Shown: positions 12,172 to 24,600 of the stretch, in pieces
Layout of the letters: each line of letters begins with the position of its first letter
Position numbering within the stretch: the first letter of the stretch is position 1
Assembly: GCA_036365145.1 (NCBI GenBank)
Contig: JAEOAD010000888.1
Location: forward strand, 1,711,001-1,775,000
DNA from: Orientallactaga sibirica
Taxonomy: Eukaryota > Chordata > Mammalia > Rodentia > Dipodidae
Length of the DNA: 64,000 nt
Reading direction: 5' to 3'
Position numbers and translations under genes: made by a program
Notes under the pieces: model-generated
What the model was told of the DNA's origin: nothing
Seen by the model: the letters and a program-made list of their open reading frames with translations, nothing else
Database searches by the model: none

Positions 12172-12312
12172 TTTTTCGAGGTAGAGTCTCACTCAAGCCC
12201 AGGCTGACCTGGAACTCACTTTGTAGCTCCAGGCTGGCCTTGAACTTACAGCGATCCTCCTACCTCAGTCTCCTGAGTGGTGGGATTAAAGGTGTGTGCC
12301 ATCACACCCTCC
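12172..12312 (-). repeat. B1-type SINE near the EEF2K 3' UTR
   Basis: Copy lying in sense orientation relative to EEF2K, 147 bases past its stop codon. Confidence 0.8.
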
Positions 12313-12458
12313 TTGCAAAGACATTTTAGAGTCAAACAATGAAATACAAAAGTGGACTTATAGCATAGTAAAAATACTATTCCCCTCTCAAACTAAATAA
12401 GCACCACCCCCCACCCCAGCCCTTTGGAACAGCTGATAGCGACTTCCTGGCTCATTAG

Positions 12459-12568
12459 TTATTCTTCCATCTGGGCCCAGGCCTCTTCTGCCTTCTCATA
12501 GTACTGGTTGGCTAGCCGGCCCTTCATGGCTTCCATCGCCGCCTCAGCTGCCTGGGTGTATAAGTCCC
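12459..12568 (-). CDS. EEF2K: EEF2K terminal coding exon
   Basis: 110 coding bases ending in TAA at 12459-12461; acceptor TGCTCTCTTTCAG. Encodes [20 protein letters not shown] then [15 protein letters not shown], the conserved C-terminus that is needed for eEF2 recognition. The 3' UTR continues to lower coordinates and takes in a B1 SINE at 12172-12312. Confidence 0.96.
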
Positions 12569-15500
12569 CTGAAAGAGAGCAAATGGGGCACAAAGGAGTG
12601 AGTCGCCCATTGTCTTTGCCAACCAAGCAAATCTCGCCTCTCCCAAAAGAGCACCTGAGGTTCCTGTAACAACCCAAACTACACCTGGTGCCGGGAGTCT
12701 TTAGGGGTAAGTACATGATCAAATCTGGCCAGTAGGGTACACTCCTTCATTCTCCACCAGGCTGGACAGGTGGCTTCACACAAGCCAATGAAAGTGTCAG
12801 AGGATTCTGCAGCATGAATTGAGAATGCACAGAAGTGGAATAAAGGGCCGAGGAGATGGCTCAGAGGTTAAAGGCACTTGCTTGCAAAGCCTGCTGGCCC
12901 TTGTTCGATTCCCCAGTAGCTATGTAAAGCCAGACTGCAAAAAGTAATGCATACATCTGGAGTTTGATTGCACTGGCAAGGGATCCTGGCATTTACACAC
13001 ACAAATAATTAAAAAAATTTTTTAAAGAAACTGGAGCCAGGCATGGTGGCACATGCCTTTAATCCCATCACTCGGAAGCAGAGGTAGGAGGATCACCATT
13101 AGTTTGAGGCCATGCTGAAACTACATAGTAAATTCCAGGTTAGCCTGGACTAGAGTGAAACCCTATCTTGAAAAACCAAAAAAAAAAAAAAAAAAAAAAA
13201 AAGTGGACTAAAGACTAAATAACTCCATGTCAGCTCAGAACAGATTTTGCCACCAAATGAACTTGTCAAAAGCACATTTTAGCCAGGCTTGACAGCACTT
13301 TTTTTTTTTTTTTTTAGTTAATTTTTATTTTATTTATCTATTTATTTATGTATTTATTTATTTGACAACTTCCTGATGACATGTTCTTACAACCCAGTCC
13401 TTGGAAGGCTGAAACAGGAGTATCACAAATTCCAGGCAGCCTGGGTAACATAGTGAGAATGAAAAAAAAGATCCTCCTTGAGCCGGGCGTGGTGGCACAC
13501 GCCTTTAATCCCAGCACTCAGGAGGCAAAGGTAGGAGGATCACCATGAGTTCAAGGCCACCCGGAGACTACATAGTGAATTCCACATCAGCCTGGGCTAG
13601 AGTGAGATCCTACCTCAAAAAAAAAAAAAAAAAAAAAAAAATCATTGGAGACTGGAGAGATGGCTTAGTGGTTAAGGCGTTTGCCTGCAAAGCCAAAGGA
13701 TCCCGGGTCGATTCCCCATAACCCACGTAAGCCAGATGCACAAGAGGGTGCATACATCTGGAGTTCGTTTGCCGTGGCTGGAGGCCCTGGTGCACCCATT
13801 CTCTCTCTCTCTCTCTCTGCCTCTTTTGCTCTCTCAAATAAATAAATAAATAAATAAATAATAAATAAATAAATAAAATATAAAAAAAATAGTAAAATAA
13901 AATAAAATGTTCATCGCACACCAGCTCCATAAAGCTTCCTCCTAGGAAAAGAAACCCAACTTGGAAACTTGTCCTACTTTCCAATGGGATGAGAACTACA
14001 AACGTCCCCCAAGAGAAATCTGCTGGTCCCCACCTGATCTGTTTGGGTCCTTGTGCAGGCCACAGCCACCAGTGAACAGCATCTCGGCCTCCCTGGCCAG
14101 CAGCGTGTAGCGGGGTTCATCCTGCATCCCGTCGTACTCGCCGCCCTCATCACAGTCTGTGGTCTCCAGGGCAGTGTTGTACCAGTACAGGGCCTCGGAC
14201 CAATCTCGACACCTTGCCAAGGGGACATGGAGGAAGAGGGATGTTACAGTGGCAACAGTGTATGAGGGCAGAGGGTCACTGAGCCGGAGGGGCAGACCGG
14301 GGTTTCAAATGGAGCCACCACCTCTGGCTCAGAATCTTTACAGCCCAAGGCCTCCACATCTAAGGGCATGTTCATATTGTAGGGTTTTATATTAATAAGC
14401 GCTCTCCTTAACAAAACTGGGCCGTATGACATTGTGAATAGGGGCAAGGAGACCATCTTGGGAAGGGGACATTTTCTAGGACTGCAGCGAAGTAACCTAC
14501 AGGCGAGGAGCAGCAGAGGCTGTGTTTTCTTGCTAAGCTGTTCTCCAACCTGAGGAGGAGAGAGCATGGCAGTGAGAGGCCCTTTGCAGAAGCCTCCAGA
14601 ACCATCCGAGCTAGCAGTCCTTCCGTTCTCTCTTGTTGGAGACAGTGTCTCACTGTAGAGCCCAAGCTGGCCTCCCTGTCATAATCCATAAGGCCACACA
14701 CTACATGATTTTGTTCCAGTTATGTGATGCCAGCCTCCCAACGATGGGGTTGACAGGCGTTGGCCCCCTTTCAGCCCTCTGTTGTGCTCTGCCTGTGCTG
14801 CTCAGCTATGCTCTCCTCCAGCATCCATGGAGGTAACTCCTCTTCCAGCTTGACCCCTACACTGCCAGCTTCTTCTACAGTAATACAAACATGCTCACAC
14901 TTCCTGGAGAGTGCATGAGGTCCCAGCCAAACTCATGTGACACAACTACAGAACCACTGGGCAGCTGGCTGCTTCACACGGGAGTAACTATTTATAGCAC
15001 ATCCCCACAGAGTAGCAAGAGGCTGTGGGTGTCCTGAAGCTTGCTGGGAACAGTAGCTCTAGTGACTTGCGCTCCTATCTTTGTAGCCCTGGCATCCTCC
15101 TCCCCATCATGCTCATATGCCACGTCAGACTTGCAGTCTTTCCAATGCCAGTGCCCGCCCGCTCCTTGGCCCTTGTACCAGCTGTTCTAGGCTTTGCACC
15201 TTCCTTCCCCTGGCTCTTTCCTACCTGAGTCCCTCACCTTTAGACTCGCAGCTCCTAAGTCACTTTGTGCTGCCTCTGAACACCTGATTTGTTGAACAGT
15301 GACACAGTTGTTGTAATTCCTGTGCACTTGTTACATATGGTCCTCCCTCACGAGAACATGAGCCCAAGAAGGCAAGAGCCATGGCTGCAGGGTGTACTGC
15401 TGCATTCCCAGGCCTGGACGGCAGCACATGCTCAATCATGTGTGTTGAATGAATGAGCATAAACCAGTGGCTGGTGGGGATGCATTAAGAAGCCAACGAT

Positions 15501-16048
15501 GACTCCAGTCTACCTCGTTAAAATAATGACACTGTTTGAGAATTATTGGTGCGGTTCCCAGAAAACCCAGGGTTGGCACAATGGACTGGAAGGTACTCAT
15601 GTAAATGATTCCATCCCACATCCCGTCTGCCTGACCCTCTCCATGTATAAAGGGCAGAGTTACCTGGAGGACATGAGTGGAGAAAGGAGCTAAGCTCCCC
15701 TAGGTCCCCCCCAGCTTAGTGTTCTTCCAGGAGCTCAGGAGCCCACTCTGCCTTGCAATTTTCCACGATTTTTATTCCCCTATTAGAGGTAACTTCTGAA
15801 AGAGCCAAACCCTCTTAATACCAATCCAGGCCTACATGGGGCCCTGCCTTACATATAGCTCCCTGAATGGAAGAGGCTGGAGCTGCTTGGAATGAGGAAC
15901 ACGAGTAAGAGAATGACTACAACAGAAACTATAAAAGAAAACGTGGATAAATTTAACTAGATGAATAGTAAAACCCAGTGTCTCCAAACCCAGCAAACAA
16001 CGGTCATGTGTTCCTCCTCGAAGCTATGGTAGCCCTTTCTCTTGCCCA

Positions 16049-16125
<77 letters not shown>

Positions 16126-18565
16126 AGAGAGAGAGAGGGAGAGAAGCAAATAGACAGACAGAAAATAGGCACACCAGGGCCTCCAGCCACTGCAAATGAA
16201 CTTGAGATACATGCTCCACCTTGTGCATCTGACTTCTGTGGGTACTGGGGAATCGAACCTGGGTCCTTACACTTTGCAGGTAGGCGCCTTAACCACTAAG
16301 CAATCTGTCCAGCCCTCTTTTATTTTTTATCTTGTCTCATTCCAGCCCAGGCTGGAACTCACTCTGCAGCTACAGGCTGGCCTCAAACTCATGTTGATCC
16401 TACTACCTTCACCTCCCAAGTGTTGGATTAAAGGTGTATGCCATCACACTTGGCTCCATTTCTCTTTTAAAGAGAAATATATGTCAAAGGGTTCAGATCC
16501 TTAACATATAAAGAGTTCCAATGAATCAATATCACTTCAAACAAAATTAAAAGTAAAAATAAATATAAATTAAACAACAGAAACAGGGCCAAGGGTATAG
16601 CTTAGAGGTAGAGCACTTACCTGGAGACCCTGGATTTGATACCAAACACGGTACAAAGGACAAGAAGAGAAAGCACAGACAACAGACTTCCAAGGACCAT
16701 TTCCCAGCCCCCTAAGGACCTCACTGTAAATACTCAGCTCCGTCCCCGACTCCCTGTCCTTGTCCACTGCGCTCAGTGGTCACTCCATTCACTGTGGTTT
16801 GGTATGATGTAATCATGTCAGGTCTTTTTTTTGCCTATTCCATCTCAGTTCTAAGTCCACCAGAAGCAGGTCAACAGACCATACACAGAAGGAGTGAAAA
16901 AACTTCAAAATCCCAAAGGCTTCCAAACCTGAAGCCTTGTAAATGCCAGCATGACAAGTGGAAGTTCCACACAGGGTCTTACAAGAGGAGTGACTACCTT
17001 GCAGATGTGTTCAAAGGGGTGCACATAACATGGATGCAGCCTGCGTGAAGTGTGCGCTGAGACTCAGGTCCCATCCTTGAGACATTTCATGTCTACATAA
17101 ATATTCTAAAATGTGAAAAAAAAAATCCATATCTGAACCACATCCGGCCCGAGCAAGTCCCTTTACTTCCATCCAGAAGGCCACACAGAAGGCTCCGGAG
17201 TAGCTGAGCTCCACTAGGACCCACTGACGGTGAGCACTGGGTCCCATATGAGTTCAGTTCCTCTAACCAACCTCTGACCCTGGACTTTTGTGATCTCCTA
17301 CTGACAAGCCGAGGAGCCAAGAGAAGGTCAGGTCACCCTCTATGCCCTTGCTGCTGAACCCAGCCATGGCAGCTCAGCCTGAAGGCTGCACGTAAACACT
17401 GCTGTGCACCACTGGAGTCCTCAGAAGACTCAATGCCCCTAGGAAAACTTTCCCCAGAGCATAGGTCTTCCTTCTTAGAGGTGAAAAGCAGGGCTGGGGG
17501 TGTAGTTCAGTATAGGGTGCTTGCCTGGCATATGTGAGGCCCCGGGTTCAGTCTCCCAGATGGCATCAGAACAATACAAATAAAAACAAAAGTAGGAAAA
17601 GTCCATCAAAATTACCCCAAACCCTACACTGGAGGGACCACCACATTGACCTTGACGTTGCATAATCTTTCTATTCTTTTCCTCCCTGGGCAGCTTTTGT
17701 GTGCTATATAATGACTGCCATTTGTCACATGCTCTATGTGCTTTATGCACTGGGAGAATTACAGGCACCGTGTCACTTAACTTTCAAATGACAGCTGCTG
17801 TAGTACTCCCATTTTACCAAATGAAGAAATTTGCCCATGGTTACCAGACTGATTATGGGCAGAGCCAGGACTGGAACCTGGGTCTGTTCCGACACTGAAG
17901 AGCAAGTGTCCACCGACAGCCTGGATTTCTCCAGCCATCATCTGAGTGACCGTCACAGTACCTGTCTGGGCCAAGGTTCTGGCCGTTGTCAAAAGCTCGA
18001 GCCACCAGGATCATGGACTTTCTGTCACCAGCTTCAGCCGCCTTCAGTAAGTAATCAAATCCTTTTGTTTTATTCTCTTCTGTTTCCTGTCAGTTCAAAC
18101 CAGACAGAAGGGGAGAAACAGCAAGTAAGGCGCACGACTGCTCACTGTTAGTCTCCCTCTCTCGAACCCTTCGACGTTCTGGGATAGGGTCTTTGGAGAA
18201 TGACTTGTCACTGGCTCTTGGTATATCACAGAGTTATTAAACCATCCTGGCCATCTCACAATTCCAGAACTTAAAAAAAATATTAGAGAGAGAGAGGGTA
18301 TGAGTGCACCAGAGCCCCTTGCCATTAAAAACGAACTCCAGAGCTGGAGAGATGGCTTAGCGGTTAGGGTGCCTGCCTGCTAAGCCTAAAGAACGCAAGT
18401 TCCAGTCTCCAGGTCCCACATTTAGCCACATGCAAAGTGACGCAAGGGTGCAATGCCACACTTGCCCAAAAGGGGGTGCACGCATCTGGAGTTCGTTCAC
18501 AGCAGCTGAGAGGCTGCTGGTGTGCCCACTATCTATCTGTCTCCCTCTCGCTCTCTTTCTCTCTC

Positions 18566-18603
<38 letters not shown>

Positions 18604-21600
18604 CAGACCCAAGTGCCACTTTGTGCTTCTGGCTTTATGTGGGTGCTGTGGAATTGAATCCAGGCAGGCTTTGCAAGCAAATGCCTTTAACCACTGAGCC
18701 ATCTTCCCAGCCCCAACTTTTTTTTTTGTTTGTTTGTTTGTTTTTTTTTGGTTTTCGAGTAGGGTCTCACTCTAGCTTAGGCTGACCTGGAATTCACTCT
18801 GTAGTCTCAGGGTGGCCTTGAACTCTCAGCGATCCTCCTACCTCTGCCTCCCAAGTGCTGGGATTAAAGGCATGTGCCACCACGCCTGGCCCCAGCCCCA
18901 ACTTTTAAAAAATTATTTATTTGTTTGCAAACAGAGAGAAAGACAGACAAAAACAGAGAGAAGAGAGACAGACAAAGAGAGAATGGGAGCACCAGGGCTT
19001 CCAGCCATTGCAAACAAACTCCAGATACATGTGCCACTTTGAGCATCTGGCTTTACATGGGTACTGGAGAATTGAACGTCAGTCATTAGGCTTTTCGGGC
19101 AAAGTGCCTTAACCACTGAGCCATCTTCCCAGTCCCAATTTTAAATCAATCCAAAAGGAATACTTTGTGTATATAAATTTTCTACCCACCAATCTCTTCA
19201 TCCTGCCTGGTCCCAGGCAAAGACTTGTCCACTTTCTGTCTGTGTGAGTTCAGGACATGTCATATAAATGGCATTGTACAGTAAGTGGCCTTTTACGTGT
19301 GACTGATCATGTAGCGTGATGCTCATCTATGTGGTGGCATGTATCCGCATGTCAGTCCTCCTAACCGAGGAATACTCCCTTGTATGGATACACCTCCACA
19401 GAGCTTGCCTGCTCGTCCATGGATGGACAGTCATGTTATTCCCACTTTTTGGCTATTATGACCTGCTGCTATGACATGCATGTGCAAGGTTTTGTGTGGA
19501 TATGTTTCTGTCATTGTTTGTGACAGGGTTTTGCTATAATAGCTCAGGCTGGACTATAACTCTTTAAAAAAAATTTTTTTTCAAGGTAGGGTCTCACTCT
19601 AGTCCAGGCCGACCTGAAATTCACTCTGTAATCCCAGGCTGGTCTTGAACTCATAGCTATTCCCCTACCTCTACCTTCCAAGTGCTGGGATTAAAGGTGT
19701 GTGCTATTGCGCCTGGCTTTAGATGCATGCTTCCCTCCTCTGGAGCACATCCACAGAAGTGAGCTGTGCAGTCTCATGGTACTCTATTTAGTGTTTCACA
19801 GCAGAAGAGACTCAGAAATGGAGACAGCCTGAAATGATCTAAGCCAACAAATGACAAAGACTGCCAGAAATCCCTAGAGGCCGGAAGAGAAGAGGAAGGT
19901 TTCCCTGAGCCTTCAGAGAACAGACAACTTGATCTTGGATTACCCTCATGCAGAACTGTGAGTTCTGTTGCTATAAGCCACCTGGTTTGTGCTAATTTGG
20001 TATGGTACTCTTAGAGAGCTAATACATTCTAAAATTACATGTGAGAAACCATTAACAATAGTTACATTTCAGGCTGGAGAGATGGCTTAGCAGTTAAAAG
20101 TGCTTGCTTTTAAAGCCTGACAACTTGGGTTCAATTCCCCAGTACTCTCGTAAAACCAGATATATAAAGTAGCACAGGCATCTGGAGTTTGTTTGCAGCA
20201 GCAGTAGGCCAGTAAGCCCTGGCATACCCATACTCTCTCTCTCAAATAAATTAAAAAATTTAAAAAATAAAGCCAGGTGTGGTGGTGCAAGCCTTTAATC
20301 CCAGCACTTGGGAGGCAGAGATAGGAGGGTTGCCATGAGTTCAAGGCCAGCCTGAGACTACATAGTAAATTCTAGGTCAGCCTGGGCTAGAGTGAGACCT
20401 TACATCAAAAAACCAAAATAAAATAAAATAAAATAAAATTAAATTAAATTAAAATTAAATAAAAAAGTTATATGGGCTGGAGAGATGGCTTAGTGGTTAA
20501 TCGCTTGCCTGTGAAGCCTAAGGACCCTGGTTTGAGGCTCGATTCCCCAGTATCCACGTAAGCCAGATGCACAAGGTGGCACATGCATCTGGAGTTCATT
20601 TACAATGACTGGAGACCCTGATGTGCCCATTCATTCCCTCCCTTCCTCTCTCTCTGTCTGTTGCTAATAAATAAATAAAAATTAAAAAAAATTTAAAAAG
20701 AAAATTGCTTTAAAAAATAGTTACATGTTTTTAGAAAATAAGGACAAGGCTAGGGATGTAGCTCAGTGCTAGAGTGCTTGCCTAGCATGTTCAAGGTTCT
20801 AGGTTTTATTTCCAGCAAAAAAAAAAAAAGAAAGAAAAAAGTGAAAAGGTGAAGGGAAATGGATATGAAACAAAAAGATGGGAGATTTTTTTAACTGTAA
20901 ATCTTTTTTTTTAAATCATTTTTATTTATTTGAGAAAGAGGAAAAGAGAGAGAGAGAGAGTGAGAATGGGCATGCTAGGGCCTCTAGCCATTGCAAACAA
21001 ACTCTAGATGCATGCACTATGTACATCTGGCTTACGTGGGTCCTGCGGAATCGAACCAGGGTCTTTTGGCTTTGCAGGCAAGCGCCTTAACGGCTAAACC
21101 ATCCTCCCAACCCATAACTATAAATCTTACGTTAAATTTTTACATTGCTGGGCATGGTGGTACACACCTTGCATTCAAGAGGCTGAGGTCGGAGGATCAC
21201 TGTGAGTTTGAGGCCAGCTTGTGACTTAATTCCAAGTCAGCATGGACCAGAATGAGACCCTACCTCAAAAAACAAAACAAACAAACAAATAAACAAAAGC
21301 CAATCAATCAATTAATAAATAAATAAACTGCAAGAGTGAATTGCCTGTTCAGAAAAGGAAACATTTCCCTACCCTCTTCCAGTCTAGCTTGGACATCCTC
21401 TTGTTCATTCAGCCCTGAATGAATGAGCAGCCACGGAGGGCCATGGCATGATAAGGAGGTCCCCACACCTCCCAGAGCCCCTTCAGGGCCCATTTTCATT
21501 TTCCCAGTGACTTCTGTTTCTCCCAGCATATCCTGCCATTAACTGCCTGGAAATGTGACTTTACCTCCCACTTACTTACCAAAGACAGAGGTTAGTTCTA

Positions 21601-24600
21601 GCTCTTTCAACTAACTTTGAAATGACTGGCCCCAAACCAACACCCAAAATGCTTTGTTTCACCATGCAATGTCTCACTATGTAGCCCAGACTAGCCTCAA
21701 ACTCATGATCTTCCTGCCTCAGCATGCTGGGGTTACAGACATGTTCCATCCTGCCCAGGATACTGCTGGGGAGTTTACGATCCTTCAAAATGCAGGTGAG
21801 TGACCTTCAGGTTGGGCAGGCAAGCGAGTGATAGACTGGCTGAGCCTGCCACTTCAACTCAGCTACTCCCTCACCTCCAGAGAGACGTCAGTCAGGATGT
21901 GGTGGGGAAGCTGTGAGTACATGAGTCCCAGGCCCACGATGGCCTCCAGCTCTCCTAGGTCAGCTGCATGTTCCAGATGGAAGACGGCCGACTCTCGGTC
22001 CCATTCCTCACCCTTCTCACAGAAGCGCCCGCCCTCGTGGTAGTGCACCATGGCCAGATGGACCTGTCACACAAAGATGGACTGTGGTGTTGGCCTGGCT
22101 GTCTGGAAGACCAAAGCCATACACAACAGCCTCCCAGCCAGCCTGTGGGAGGACGTGATTACTGGAGGAGAGGTGTGAGCCCAGGGCTCAGGGTTAGTAC
22201 AGAGAGGGTTCAGAAATGCGCATCCCCATACCTTCCCCAACACAGACTTTCCGATTTTCCTTTCAAGCTCCAGAGCATTAAGCCTCTGCACTTCCAGGGC
22301 CACAGCCGAGGGCCTCGGCAGGTGCAGGCGGGAGGGATTGAGGAGGTTCCACGTCTCCACAGAGACCTGATGGGAGAGACCGGATGGGTGGAGTGTAAAG
22401 TCCAGAGAAGTGGGGCTGGGGTTGGGCCAGTGGTCAGCAGCCCTTATGACAGAAGGCTGGCTGGCAAGTGAGGGGAAGGAACCCTTCTAGTGTCAAAAGT
22501 TACTGAATATCACATACGTAACTCACCTAATATCCAAGATGCAAACACATACACACCCATGTCACATACACATGTAAAGAAAAGTGTGGATCCAGAGAGA
22601 TGGCTTAGTGGTTAATCGCTTGCCTGTGAAGCCTAAGGACCCTGGTTTGAGGCTCGATTCCCCAGTATCCACGTAAGCCAGATGCACAAGGTGGCACATG
22701 CATCTGGAGTTCATTTACAATGACTGGAGACCCTGATGTGCCCATTCATTCCCTCCCTTCCTCTCTCTCTGTCTGTTGCTAATAAATAAATAAAAATTAA
22801 AAAAATTTAAAAAGAAAATTGCTTTAAAAAATAGTTACATGTTTTTAGAAAATAAGGACAAGGCTAGGGATGTAGCTCAGTGCTAGAGTGCTTGCCTAGC
22901 ATGTTCAAGGTTCTAGGTTTTATTTCCAGCAAAAAAAAAAAAGAAAGAAAAAAGTGAAAAGGTGAAGGGAAATGGATATGAAACAAAAAGATGGAGATTT
23001 TTTTAACTGTAAATCTTTTTTTTTTTAAATCATTTTTATTTATTTGAGAAAGAGGAAAAGAGAGAGAGAGAGAGTGAGAATGGGCATGCTAGGGCCTCTA
23101 GCCATTGCAAACAAACTCTAGATGCATGCACTATGTACATCTGGCTTACGTGGGTCCTGGCGGAATCGAACCAGGGTCTTTTGGCTTTGCAGGCAAGCGC
23201 CTTAACGGCTAAACCATCCTCCCAACCCATAACTATAAATCTTACGTTAAATTTTTACATTGCTGGGCATGGTGGTACACACCTTGCATTCAAGAGGCTG
23301 AGGTCGGAGGATCACTGTGAGTTTGAGGCCAGCTTGTGACTTAATTCCAAGTCAGCATGGACCAGAATGAGACCCTACCTCAAAAAACAAAACAAACAAA
23401 CAAATAAACAAAAGCCAATCAATCAATTAATAAATAAATAAACTGCAAGAGTGAATTGCCTGTTCAGAAAAGGAAACATTTCCCTACCCTCTTCCAGTCT
23501 AGCTTGGACATCCTCTTGTTCATTCAGCCCTGAATGAATGAGCAGCCACGGAGGGCCATGGCATGATAAGGAGGTCCCCCACACCTCCCAGAGCCCCTTC
23601 AGGGCCCATTTTCATTTTCCCAGTGACTTCTGTTTCTCCCAGCATATCCTGCCATTAACTGCCTGGAAATGTGACTTTACCTCCCACTTACTTACCAAAG
23701 ACAGAGGTTAGTTCTAGCTCTTTCAACTAACTTTGAAATGACTGGCCCCAAACCAACACCCAAAATGCTTTGTTTCACCATGCAATGTCTCACTATGTAG
23801 CCCAGACTAGCCTCAAACTCATGATCTTCCTGCCTCAGCATGCTGGGGTTACAGACATGTTCCATCCTGCCCAGGATACTGCTGGGGAGTTTACGATCCT
23901 TCAAAATGCAGGTGAGTGACCTTCAGGTTGGGCAGGCAAGCGAGTGATAGACTGGCTGAGCCTGCCACTTCAACTCAGCTACTCCCTCACCTCCAGAGAG
24001 ACGTCAGTCAGGATGTGGTGGGGAAGCTGTGAGTACATGAGTCCCAGGCCCACGATGGCCTCCAGCTCTCCTAGGTCAGCTGCATGTTCCAGATGGAAGA
24101 CGGCCGACTCGGTCCCATTCCTCACCCTTCTCACAGAAGCGCCCGCCTCGTGGTAGTGCACCATGGCCAGATGGACCTGTCACACAAAGATGGACTGTGG
24201 TGTTGGCCTGGCTGTCTGGAAGACCAAAGCCATACACAACAGCCTCCCAGCCAGCCTGTGGGAGGACGTGATTACTGGAGGAGAGGTGTGAGCCCAGGGC
24301 TCAGGGTTAGTACAGAGAGGGTTCAGAAATGCGCATCCCCATACCTTCCCCAACACAGACTTTCCGATTTTCCTTTCAAGCTCCAGAGCATTAAGCCTCT
24401 GCACTTCCAGGGCCACAGCCGAGGGCCTCGGCAGGTGCAGGCGGGAGGGATTGAGGAGGTTCCACGTCTCCACAGAGACCTGATGGGAGAGACCGGATGG
24501 GTGGAGTGTAAAGTCCAGAGAAGTGGGGCTGGGGTTGGGCCAGTGGTCAGCAGCCCTTATGACAGAAGGCTGGCTGGCAAGTGAGGGGAAGGGAACCCTT

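Noticed and set aside
12459..12722. 87-residue minus-strand frame starting with [14 protein letters not shown]
   Set aside because: Its first half is intron; a perfect acceptor at 12569-12570 starts the true terminal exon.
21968..24584. Forward-strand frames of 166-167 residues (21968-22471 and 24084-24584)
   Set aside because: They run antisense over EEF2K exons l and m and the intron between; no similarity of their own, and they occur twice only because of the duplication.
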